From NCBI RefSeq assembly GCF_041355105.1, contig NZ_JBFUPK010000002.1, positions 1 to 64,000 on the forward strand: a stretch of DNA of 64,000 nt, given 5' to 3'. How positions within the stretch are numbered: position 1 is the first letter of the stretch; every line of letters begins with the position of its first letter. Shown one piece after another: positions 1 to 6,675 of this stretch. The position numbers and the translations under genes are program-made. Below the pieces are notes generated by a model that worked only from the letters and a program-made list of their open reading frames with translations, did no database searches and was not told the DNA's origin. This stretch comes from Terriglobus sp. RCC_193. Its GTDB lineage: Bacteria > Acidobacteriota > Terriglobia > Terriglobales > Acidobacteriaceae.

Positions 1-78
1 GAAAAGGGTCTCCGCTTCGCCATCCGCGAAGGCGGTCGCACCGTCGGCGCTGGCGCCATCGCCGAAATCGTCAAGTAG
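1..78 (+). CDS. tuf: Elongation factor Tu, C-terminal end (partial)
   Basis: Only the last 25 codons are present; the gene begins before the window. The reading frame ends in the highly conserved EF-Tu C-terminus, with FAIREGGRTVGAG followed by AIAEIVK and a TAG stop. EF-Tu is the cytoplasmic GTPase that delivers aminoacyl-tRNA to the ribosome. A strong terminator follows 24 bases after the stop, so the gene ends its transcript here. Whether this is the copy in the str operon or a second tuf copy cannot be told from 78 bases. Confidence 0.93.
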   Translation, partial: EKGLRFAIREGGRTVGAGAIAEIVK

Positions 79-102
79 TTCGAACAAGTACAACGCAATA
101 CC

Positions 103-140
103 GAAGGGGCGAGCCAACAGGCTCGCCCCTTCTGCTTGTC
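103..140 (+). terminator. Intrinsic terminator after tuf
   Basis: A perfect 13-bp inverted repeat, arms 103-115 and 120-132 with the loop AACA, is followed by a T-rich stretch (TTCTGCTTGT). It sits just after the tuf stop. It may also serve the convergent gene ending at 152. Confidence 0.85.
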
Positions 141-151
141 TCCATCCTGAT

Positions 152-835
152 TTACCTGAGCAAGGAACGCAGTTGCGAAGGATAGGTTTCCGGCGTCTCC
201 GGCGCACCATTCGGAGGCCGCACGCCAATCCCATAAGTAAGGCTGTCACCAAAACAAAGAATGGTCGTATTCGCAGGCAGGTTCGCGGGAAGCTGCAGGT
301 GGACAGCTTGCGCTAACAGGCCATAGCCCTTCGCCGTCAGGTGAACGCCATCGGTGCTGAGCTTATGGTTCGCGCCACCGGCTTTGTTCAGAACATCGCC
401 AAAACGAACCAGTCCCGTATGTTCCTTCTGCGCAACCTGGGCAATGAAATCGTTCACCACCGCAAGACGCTGCAATGGCCCAACGCCTTCATACTCTTCC
501 AGCTTGTGCCGCTTCATTAGCTGGACCATATCCGGGGTATGGATCTGGACCATCACCACCTGCGCGCCCGTGGCTGTGCTGCTCTTCACCATTGCTTCCA
601 GATGCCGTTCGGTATAGGCGCTGGGAAGCAGCTTCTTATCATTCAACGCATCATTCGCGCCCACAAACAGCACCACGATCTGTGGATGATAGGCACGCAA
701 TGCACCGTCGATGCGCGAATCCAGTTCCTCAGTGTTTTCACCGGGAAATCCATCATTGATGACACGCACCTGCGCCCGCATCGAAGTGCAGCCAAGCAGG
801 CAACTGGTGAGTATAAAAATCCCAAGGGAGCGCAC
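152..835 (-). CDS. Lipoprotein SGNH/GDSL hydrolase, circularly permuted
   Basis: Predicted secreted serine hydrolase/esterase of the SGNH fold, 227 residues, GTG start. The N-terminus is a lipoprotein signal with lipobox LLGC (Cys16), so the protein is probably membrane anchored. All four SGNH blocks are visible but in rotated order. Block II Gly lies in GFPGENT (29-35), block III Asn in GAND (Asn61), and block V Asp/His in DGVHL (Asp162, His165). Block I, FGDSLTYG with the nucleophile Ser198, is at the C-terminus (195-202). In ordinary family members GDSL is N-terminal. The last residues (YPSQLRSLLR) would naturally run into the first mature ones (QVRVINDG), as expected for a circular permutation. 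The substrate is unknown. It is convergent with tuf. Confidence 0.85.
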   Translation of the reverse strand: MRSLGIFILTSCLLGCTSMRAQVRVINDGFPGENTEELDSRIDGALRAYHPQIVVLFVGANDALNDKKLLPSAYTERHLEAMVKSSTATGAQVVMVQIHTPDMVQLMKRHKLEEYEGVGPLQRLAVVNDFIAQVAQKEHTGLVRFGDVLNKAGGANHKLSTDGVHLTAKGYGLLAQAVHLQLPANLPANTTILCFGDSLTYGIGVRPPNGAPETPETYPSQLRSLLR

Positions 836-1005
836 GAAGTGAGTATAGGCTCCGCATCTAAGCCTGTGTAGCCGTGCCCCGCCAGCAATACCATCCGTTT
901 TTCACAGTCAGTCTCCGCACGGGCGGCGATACTGAAATACCGCTGCCCTTCTCTAAAACAGCGAAGCTCTTCTCGAACAACCACGAACAATCAGGAGACG
1001 AACAC

Positions 1006-1836
1006 ATGGATACGATCACCACGCAGGATGGAACCAGCATTTACTTCAAGGACTGGGGCCCGAAGGACGCACAACCCATCGTCTTCCATCACGGATGGCC
1101 TCTCAGTGCGGACGACTGGGACACGCAGATGCTCTTCTTCCTGCAGCATGGTTACCGCGTCATCGCGCATGATCGCCGCGGTCACGGCCGTTCCACACAG
1201 ACAGATACCGGCAACGAAATGGACACGTACGCCGCAGACGTCATCGCGCTCGCCGACGCACTTGATCTGAAGAACGCCGTACACATCGGCCATTCCACCG
1301 GCGGCGGCGAAGTAGCCCGTTACGTGGCGCGTTCCAAACCCGGCCGCGTAGCAAAGGCAGTCCTCATCGGCGCGGTGCCTCCCATCATGGTCAAGTCCGA
1401 GAGCAATCCCGGCGGCCTTCCCATCGAAGTCTTCGACGGCTTCCGCGCAGCTCTTGCAGCCAACCGCGCGCAGTTCTACATCGACGTGCCCGCGGGCCCG
1501 TTCTACGGCTTCAACCGTCCCGGTGCGAAAGTAAGCGACGGCGTGATCCGTAACTGGTGGCGTCAGGGCATGATGGGCGGCACAAAGGCGCATTATGACT
1601 GCATCAAGGCCTTCTCGGAAACCGACTTCACAGAAGACCTGAAAGCCATCACTGTCCCCACACTCGTCATGCACGGCACCGACGACCAGATCGTCCCTTA
1701 CCAGGACGCCGGTGTGCTCTCCGCGAAGCTTCTGAAAAACAGCACGCTGAAGCTCTACGAAGGATTTCCCCACGGCATGTGCACCACGCACGCGGACATC
1801 ATCAACCCGGACCTGCTGGCGTTCATCCGCAGCTGA
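1006..1836 (+). CDS. Alpha/beta hydrolase (non-heme chloroperoxidase-like)
   Basis: Cytoplasmic alpha/beta-hydrolase of 276 residues resembling cofactor-free haloperoxidases/esterases. The ATG at 1006 is preceded by AGGAG at 993-997; the frame stays open upstream but that part has no family similarity. Visible landmarks are the oxyanion-hole HHGWPLS, the DRRGHGRS segment, the nucleophile elbow GHSTGGGE (Ser catalytic), the acid in [10 protein letters not shown] and the late His in FPHGMCTTH. The family acts on esters or uses peracid chemistry for halogenation in vitro; the natural substrate cannot be deduced. It appears monocistronic and is followed by an inverted repeat. Confidence 0.88.
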   Translation: MDTITTQDGTSIYFKDWGPKDAQPIVFHHGWPLSADDWDTQMLFFLQHGYRVIAHDRRGHGRSTQTDTGNEMDTYAADVIALADALDLKNAVHIGHSTGGGEVARYVARSKPGRVAKAVLIGAVPPIMVKSESNPGGLPIEVFDGFRAALAANRAQFYIDVPAGPFYGFNRPGAKVSDGVIRNWWRQGMMGGTKAHYDCIKAFSETDFTEDLKAITVPTLVMHGTDDQIVPYQDAGVLSAKLLKNSTLKLYEGFPHGMCTTHADIINPDLLAFIRS

Positions 1837-1856
1837 CACGAATATCGCCTGCAAAG

Positions 1857-1888
1857 GGCTTCGTACTCAAAGGACGCGTACGAAGCCC
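1857..1888 (+). terminator. Inverted repeat after the hydrolase gene
   Basis: Arms 1857-1867 and 1878-1888 (GGGCTTCGTAC / GTACGAAGCCC) form an 11-bp stem about 20 bases after the stop. There is no clear T-run, so termination efficiency is uncertain. Confidence 0.5.
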
Positions 1889-1934
1889 ACGCACAAATCG
1901 GGTACGATAGAAGTGTTCCAGAAGGAGATTTTTC

Positions 1935-2054
1935 ATGAGCGACCACCATCACGAAGAACTGTCCCTACCGGATCGCCTCTGGCAGCCGTTTGTTATCAGC
2001 CTTGGCGTTGTGGGCGTTCTTTGCCTCATCTTCTTTCATCCCGTCATTCGCTAA
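1935..2054 (+). CDS. Small single-pass membrane protein, 39 residues
   Basis: A 40-codon frame starting at ATG 1935 has an excellent ribosome-binding site, AAGGAGATTTTTC, directly upstream. The N-terminus is acidic and histidine rich (MSDHHHEELSLPD). Residues 18-34 form one hydrophobic helix ending in FFHPVIR. A terminator begins 24 bases after the stop. RBS, membrane segment and terminator together make this a credible small gene. No family is recognised; size and composition are compatible with a small subunit or modulator of a membrane complex, which is only a guess. Confidence 0.65.
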   Translation: MSDHHHEELSLPDRLWQPFVISLGVVGVLCLIFFHPVIR

Positions 2055-2078
2055 CCCGGACGAGGATCATGAAACAGC

Positions 2079-2107
2079 AAAAAGCCCCGGCATCCGGGGC
2101 TTTCGCA
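2079..2107 (+). terminator. Intrinsic terminator
   Basis: A perfect 10-bp stem, AAAGCCCCGG 2081-2090 and its complement 2094-2103 with loop CAT, has flanking A and T tracts. It ends the small membrane-protein transcript. Just downstream, at about 2149-2164, TGACTCGC occurs twice in tandem. Confidence 0.8.
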
Positions 2108-2168
2108 TGTGCAGCAAAATTGAAAACAAACAGAAGTGTTGTAGCTGACTCGCTGACTCGCTGCTTCT

Positions 2169-3164
2169 CTACTGCACCTTGCCCAGCGGCCTTAGCCGCG
2201 TCAGTTCCAGCGCGCAAGCCACAGCAGTTCTCGCCGTCAACTTGAGATTATCCGCGGCCATCCATACGGCATAGCGAGTGCCGTCGCCCTTCACCTGCAC
2301 CAGCACCTGCCCCTGTCCGGCAGACGAAAGATTGCTCGGCGGGTCACCCTCTTCGCCCACCAGGTCCATCGATTCCGACGTGATCGCAGCACTCACCGCT
2401 TCCAGCATCACCGGCTTCTCAAACTCCACAAACAGCGACACAGAAAATCCATGAAACACCGGCGCCTGCAGCCACTGCAACACTGGCACAGGGCCGCCCG
2501 GCAGCAGCGACTTCAACTCGCGCACCACGCGCTCTTCCGTCGCAACCAGCGGATGCTTCGCAGCCTCACCCAGCGCGGGCAACAGGTTGAACGCCACCTG
2601 CGTATCAAACTCCTCCGTCGGTGCCGACTGGAAGTTCAAAAGATTAATGCTCTGCTGCTGCAACTCATCCAGCGATGCGCGCCCATTCTCACTCGCAGGC
2701 TGCAGCACCGTGGCGTACGCAGCCTTCACCGCAGCCACACGCCCAGCCTGGGTCAATGCCAACGCCAGCATCGTTGTCACCGGATGAGCCACACGCACCT
2801 GTGCTGTCTCCAGATCCAACGGAACTCCATCGGCCAGCAGTGGCAACCGCACCGGCGCATCCACATCCGTGCCTGTCGCGTCGACCACAGCCGCGCCCAT
2901 CGCACGCGCCGTACCGGCATACTCACGCAGCATCTTCGCATCCGCAAAGATCGCCACGTCCACGTTCTCCAGCGCCGCAGGCTCCATTGTCTGCAGAAAC
3001 GCGGCTTCGTCGCCCATGGATTCCAGCATGCCGCTCGCCTCTTCGTTATCCAGCAGGATCGTCACAGCAGAAGCCAGCGGACTCTCAACGATCTCGTCGC
3101 CAATCTCTTTGCCCAACAGCGACCCTGCACCTACCACCGCAATGCGGTAATTCGTCTTAGCCAT
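2169..3164 (-). CDS. Aspartate-semialdehyde dehydrogenase-like protein without catalytic Cys (Usg-like)
   Basis: 331 residues with the Asd/ArgC two-domain layout. The N-terminal NAD(P)-binding Rossmann domain shows VGAGSLLGKE (G12-x-G14). The C-terminal dimerisation domain carries the family segment PVFHGFSVSL. At the place of the active-site sequence PNCTT the protein reads HPVTT (residues 127-131), so the nucleophilic cysteine is Val129. Family knowledge: Asd homologues lacking this Cys exist (Usg/USG-1 type) and have no established dehydrogenase activity. It should therefore not be annotated as asd. It lies downstream of the tsaB-rimI-psd-pssA group, separated by a repeat-rich 290-base gap. 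Its role is unknown. Confidence 0.85.
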   Translation of the reverse strand: MAKTNYRIAVVGAGSLLGKEIGDEIVESPLASAVTILLDNEEASGMLESMGDEAAFLQTMEPAALENVDVAIFADAKMLREYAGTARAMGAAVVDATGTDVDAPVRLPLLADGVPLDLETAQVRVAHPVTTMLALALTQAGRVAAVKAAYATVLQPASENGRASLDELQQQSINLLNFQSAPTEEFDTQVAFNLLPALGEAAKHPLVATEERVVRELKSLLPGGPVPVLQWLQAPVFHGFSVSLFVEFEKPVMLEAVSAAITSESMDLVGEEGDPPSNLSSAGQGQVLVQVKGDGTRYAVWMAADNLKLTARTAVACALELTRLRPLGKVQ

Positions 3165-3200
3165 ATCTCTCTTTCAGATGCACAGGAGTCCCTCTCGACT

Positions 3201-3272
3201 CTCCCGCACAGCGTACGAACTAATCTCCCGCCCAGCGTAGGAACTAATCTCCCGCACAGCGTACGAACTAAT
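3201..3272. repeat. Three tandem 24-bp repeats
   Basis: Three head-to-tail 24-bp units occupy 3201-3224, 3225-3248 and 3249-3272. Units 1 and 3 are identical (start CTCCCGCACAGCG, end GAACTAAT). Unit 2 differs at two positions. They lie about 37 bases upstream of the Asd-like gene, so they could influence its expression; no function is known. Confidence 0.9.
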
Positions 3273-3318
3273 CGGACTGACCACAGCAACAAGCGCCAAG
3301 GGCGCGCCGCTATATTAG

Positions 3319-3436
3319 CCCAGGCCGAAGGCCTGGGTGAGCCCGCGATGAAAACCAAAGGGCCAACGGCCCGCTCTACCGTTCACCACCAACCGAGCGA
3401 GTCCCGGATTCACGCTGCGCGTTAAACGCGCAGCGT
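3319..3436. repeat. Cluster of three palindromes downstream of pssA
   Basis: Three stem-loops lie between pssA and the Asd-like gene. CCCAGGCC-GAA-GGCCTGGG is at 3319-3337, GGGCC-AAC-GGCCC at 3360-3372, and a 25-bp palindrome with 12-bp arms (ACGCTGCGCGTT) at 3412-3436. The last is the likely transcription end of the pssA operon. The first two resemble short REP-like intergenic palindromes found elsewhere in the window. Confidence 0.75.
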
Positions 3437-3458
3437 TTCGAGAACGGTACAAAGTACC

Positions 3459-4298
3459 TTAATTCGTTCCCGGCAGCGGCATCCCCATCCGCCGCGCCCG
3501 TCGACTCTGCGCCGCATACATCAGCCGTGCCCACATGCCGCTGACCATATACGCCAGTGCCATACTGATCAGCAGATACTCTGAGAACTCCTCCAGCAGC
3601 ACGGCCATCAGCACCAGCAGCACCAGCAACCGCACCGGCTGCTTATCCACCAGCGTGATCTCTTTGCCGCTCCAGAAGCGCCACCGGCTCACCATCAGGA
3701 ATCCCGTAAACAGCAGCAGGCACAACCACACCAGCGCAATCCACGGATTATCAATGGGTGACCCGTTGAAGCAATGCACCACGCTGGCAATCACGCCTGC
3801 GGCTGCCGGAATCGGCATACCCACAAAGTACCTGCGCCCCGGCCTTCCCGGATTGCTCGGTTTTGGATTAATGGCTACATTGAACCGCGCCAACCGGCAC
3901 GCACCGCAGATCAAAAACAGAAACGCCGCAATCAGCCCAAACGCAATCAGCCGTTGATGCAGGATGGGATACGCCATCTGCGGCAACATACGAAAGCCCC
4001 ACGTATAGGCCAGGATCGCGGGCGCAACACCAAACGTAATCACGTCGGCCAGCGAATCCAGCTCACGGCCAAAGTCGCTTTCCGTATTCGTCATACGCGC
4101 AATGCGGCCATCCAGAGCATCGAATGGCAGCGCAAACGCAATCGCCAACGCCGCATGGTCAAAAGCCGCGTAATCCGTGGCCGTCGCACGCATACTCTGT
4201 GTAATGGCATAGAAACCAAGCGCGATATTGCCGCCGGTAAAGATCGACGGCAACACATACAGCCCGCGTCTTGGCCGGCCTCCTTTGCGAGGCTCCAC
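3459..4298 (-). CDS. pssA: CDP-diacylglycerol--serine O-phosphatidyltransferase
   Basis: Integral membrane enzyme joining CDP-diacylglycerol and L-serine to give phosphatidylserine, first step of phosphatidylethanolamine synthesis. It has 279 residues. The CDP-alcohol phosphotransferase signature D-G-x2-A-R-x8-G-x3-D-x3-D is complete in DALDGRIARM followed by SDFGRELDSLAD. Several hydrophobic helices follow. The start is GTG at 4298, one base after the stop codon of psd, so translation is probably coupled. Substrate assignment rests on this pairing with psd as well as on the family. Confidence 0.92.
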   Translation of the reverse strand: MEPRKGGRPRRGLYVLPSIFTGGNIALGFYAITQSMRATATDYAAFDHAALAIAFALPFDALDGRIARMTNTESDFGRELDSLADVITFGVAPAILAYTWGFRMLPQMAYPILHQRLIAFGLIAAFLFLICGACRLARFNVAINPKPSNPGRPGRRYFVGMPIPAAAGVIASVVHCFNGSPIDNPWIALVWLCLLLFTGFLMVSRWRFWSGKEITLVDKQPVRLLVLLVLMAVLLEEFSEYLLISMALAYMVSGMWARLMYAAQSRRARRMGMPLPGTN

Positions 4299-4299
4299 G

Positions 4300-4944
4300 C
4301 TAACCTTCCACCGCCGTGCTACCGGTCGAAATCGGCACCACGGCCAACACCGTGCTTCCGCCCTTCACGCGATCGCCACTGCGCACCTTCAGATTCGCAT
4401 CCGACGGCATCAGCACATCCACGCGCGAACCGAACTTGATCAACCCAAAGCGCTGCCCGCGCTGCAGCGTATCGCCCGGCTTCACCCAGCACACAATGCG
4501 CCGCGCCAGCAGTCCGGCAATCTGCTTCACCTGTACTGAACAGTTCTCGTTCTCAATCACCACAACGTTCTGTTCATTCAATACGTTGCTGTCCGCACGC
4601 ATGGCGTTCAGATACAGGCCGGTCTTATAGTTCACCAGCTTCACTGTGCCTTCAATGGGCGACCGGTTCACGTGAACATCGAACACGTTCAGGAAGATGC
4701 TCAGACGCAGACGGCTGCCATCCGGCGTCTCAATCCACTCCGCCTCGGTGACTTTGCCGTCGCCCGGCGACACAATCTCACCTGGCCCATTCGGGATCCG
4801 CCGCGCAGGATCGCGGAAAAACCACAGAAAGAAAACCGCTAACACCAGCGGAATCACGCTGATGCCAATCGACCCCGTCAATCGCCAAAGCAACAGCGCG
4901 ACCACAATCAGACCAAGCGCGTAGAAAATGCCATCACGAACCAT
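4300..4944 (-). CDS. psd: Phosphatidylserine decarboxylase proenzyme
   Basis: Membrane-associated, pyruvoyl-dependent decarboxylase converting phosphatidylserine to phosphatidylethanolamine. It has 214 residues, the length of the short bacterial form. The self-cleavage site is GGST near the C-terminus ([11 protein letters not shown]), whose Ser becomes the pyruvoyl group. The FGSRVDV and NRSPIEG segments are typical, and the N-terminus holds two short hydrophobic helices. It immediately precedes pssA (one-base gap) and follows rimI by 52 bases, forming a minus-strand operon. Confidence 0.94.
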   Translation of the reverse strand: MVRDGIFYALGLIVVALLLWRLTGSIGISVIPLVLAVFFLWFFRDPARRIPNGPGEIVSPGDGKVTEAEWIETPDGSRLRLSIFLNVFDVHVNRSPIEGTVKLVNYKTGLYLNAMRADSNVLNEQNVVVIENENCSVQVKQIAGLLARRIVCWVKPGDTLQRGQRFGLIKFGSRVDVLMPSDANLKVRSGDRVKGGSTVLAVVPISTGSTAVEG

Positions 4945-4996
4945 ACTGCTCCATGATACCTATGTCGCCGGATTCCCGTCGGAGAGTTTCGCTACC

Positions 4997-5479
4997 TTAC
5001 AATTCCCCTGCCATCGTCGCGCGAATCATGCAAACGGCGTCTTCCACGGGATTTGCATAATACCTGGGGCGCATCCCGCAGGTGTGAAAACCACTCGCTT
5101 CATACAACTTTTGCGCTGCGGCGTTGCTCATCCGAACCTCAAGCCGCAACTCAGCCGCGCCCACCGATGCCGCCCACCGCAAAACATCCTGCATCAGCGC
5201 CCGGCCCGCGCCATGCCTCTGCCATTCCGGCGACACAGCAATACTCTCTAGCTCCGCTTCCACTGGATACACCACAGTCACTGCGGAGACCACGGCGAAT
5301 CCTACCACCGTCACATCCGCCATTGCCACAAGCAATTGCCGCGTCACCATGCTTTCATTCGGCGACAGAATCTCCTGAAACTGCGCCAGCGTCCACTGCG
5401 GTGCAGAGGGATTCGCCGCCGCAATCGCATACACCTGCGGCAGATCATCGACGACCGCAGTGCGCACGGTCACGCGCAT
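4997..5479 (-). CDS. rimI: Ribosomal-protein-alanine N-acetyltransferase (GNAT)
   Basis: GNAT acetyltransferase of 160 residues, predicted to acetylate the N-terminal alanine of a ribosomal protein (bS18 in E. coli). The acetyl-CoA site is visible in AELESIAVSPEWQ followed by RHGAGRALM (Q/R-x-x-G-x-G/A), and NAAAQKLYEASGF is the usual motif B. The start overlaps the end of tsaB by 10 bases. A tsaB-rimI pair is a common bacterial arrangement and supports the name over a generic GNAT. Confidence 0.85.
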   Translation of the reverse strand: MRVTVRTAVVDDLPQVYAIAAANPSAPQWTLAQFQEILSPNESMVTRQLLVAMADVTVVGFAVVSAVTVVYPVEAELESIAVSPEWQRHGAGRALMQDVLRWAASVGAAELRLEVRMSNAAAQKLYEASGFHTCGMRPRYYANPVEDAVCMIRATMAGEL

Positions 5480-6144
5480 TGCCGGGCTCGCAGCGCCAAC
5501 TCCGCATCCGGCACGCGGAGATAATTCGCATCCAGCAGCGCCGTATCCGCAAATTCGCCGGCCAGGAACTTACGCAGCGCAATTCCCATGGCTTCGCGAA
5601 CACCCACCGCGTTCACCCGCACCGCACCCGGCACCAACTCCGCCAGCCGATCTTCCATCACCACCACCGGCCCATCGCCAGCGCCAGCAACGGCAGCCCC
5701 TCCCGGCAGCATCACTTCCTCTTCACACACAGCGCCGCGATATCGCCCCACAAACACATCACCACGACCGGCATCCAGCCACGCCTGTACCGTCTCGCCA
5801 GCTGCGTCGGAACTCTGTCCAACAAACTGTGAAGCCAGCGACTCCAGCCGCGAAACCGCAATCAACGGCACATCCAGCGCCTCCGCCAGCCCCTTCGCCG
5901 CAGCCAGCCCAATCCTCACCCCGGTAAACGACCCCGGCCCATGCACCACCGCAATCCCATCCAACTCCGAGCCCCTAACACCAGCCTCGGCAAAGACCTC
6001 ATCCAGCGCACCCATCAGACGCTCCTGCGTCTCGCGCCCGGGCAGTGAACGCTCGGCAACCAGCGCAGCCGTCGCCCCATCCACACACGCCAGCCCAACA
6101 CCGCCGCCCTCGCCACACGTATCCAGAAGCAGCAACCAAGCCAT
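5470..6144 (-). CDS. tsaB: tRNA threonylcarbamoyladenosine biosynthesis protein TsaB
   Basis: ASKHA-fold pseudo-glycoprotease, partner of TsaD and TsaE in making t6A37 on ANN-decoding tRNAs. The protein has 224 residues from ATG 6144 (MAWLLLLDTCGEGGG). The frame is open 14 codons further upstream, but that extension lacks family similarity. The diagnostic segment GPGSFTGVRIGLAAAKGLAE is present. It begins the minus-strand group tsaB-rimI-psd-pssA. tsaD and tsaE are not in this window. Confidence 0.9.
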   Translation of the reverse strand: MAWLLLLDTCGEGGGVGLACVDGATAALVAERSLPGRETQERLMGALDEVFAEAGVRGSELDGIAVVHGPGSFTGVRIGLAAAKGLAEALDVPLIAVSRLESLASQFVGQSSDAAGETVQAWLDAGRGDVFVGRYRGAVCEEEVMLPGGAAVAGAGDGPVVVMEDRLAELVPGAVRVNAVGVREAMGIALRKFLAGEFADTALLDANYLRVPDAELALRARQCA

Positions 6145-6204
6145 TCCCTGATGATACCCACCGCCACAGAGCGCACGGTGCAACACCCCGATCCCGATCC
6201 CAGG

Positions 6205-6466
6205 GTCATTCTGAGCGAAGTGAAGAATCCCGACGAACTCTCATCCTGCCAAGGCCCCACAAGCTTCCAACCACAAAACCGGGTGCCCCAGGTTCGCCGG
6301 GTGCCCCACATCTCGATTCTGAGATGTGGGCCGAGCAGCAAAGCTGCTCCATTCACGCGAAAGCGTGAACCAGCGAAGCTCATACGGGTCAAAGACCGTC
6401 ATCCTGAGCGAAACGAAGTGAAGTCGAAGGACCTGCATTCCTACACACCCTCTGAAACGCACAAGC
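6205..6466. repeat. Dispersed intergenic repeats, copies A and B
   Basis: Copy A (6205-6280) begins GTCATTCTGAGCGAAG and continues through CCACAAGCTTCCAACC; it matches 10042-10117 at nearly every base. Copy B (6398-6466) begins GTCATCCTGAGCGAAA and includes GTCGAAGGACCTGCATTCC; it matches 10143-10200 and 10997-11070. Between them lie GGGTGCCCCAGGTTCGC and an imperfect stem around 6304-6333. No ORF fits. This fills most of the 530-base gap between tsaB and the first propeller gene. Confidence 0.85.
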
Positions 6467-6494
6467 AACCGTAATGACACTCCGAAACAACCTC

Positions 6495-6525
6495 TTGACA
6501 ACCCCTCCCCGCGAATGGAATAAAC
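6495..6525 (+). promoter_or_regulatory. Candidate sigma-70 promoter for the propeller genes
   Basis: A consensus -35 TTGACA (6495-6500) is followed after 17-19 bases by an A/T-rich -10-like element, GAATAA/ATAAAC (6518-6525). It lies about 150 bases before the first propeller start at 6676. The -10 match is moderate. Confidence 0.45.
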
Positions 6526-6613
6526 AGTTCGCTTCCACTCGAGACCACTGGGACGCGTTCTCCGAACGCACCGCCACATGGGCCTGTCGGAAGCCGTTTT
6601 TTACATCCCATTG

Positions 6614-6625
6614 TGAGACGTCTCA
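6614..6625. promoter_or_regulatory. Perfect 12-bp palindrome TGAGACGTCTCA
   Basis: A perfect dyad lies 50 bases upstream of the first propeller gene, between the candidate promoter and the start codon. It could be an operator for a dimeric regulator. No regulator gene is nearby, so this is inference from symmetry and position only. Confidence 0.4.
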
Positions 6626-6675
6626 AAACCCTCCCGATGGACATGCACTTTTCTGTAATTGAGTGAGGTCTCTGC

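Noticed and set aside
3201-3272. CRISPR array
   Set aside because: The three 24-bp units are directly adjacent without spacers, and no cas gene is in the window.
2451-3425. A 324-residue plus-strand frame
   Set aside because: Antisense to the Asd-like gene, Arg/His rich, and it runs through the tandem repeats. The minus-strand protein has clear family structure.
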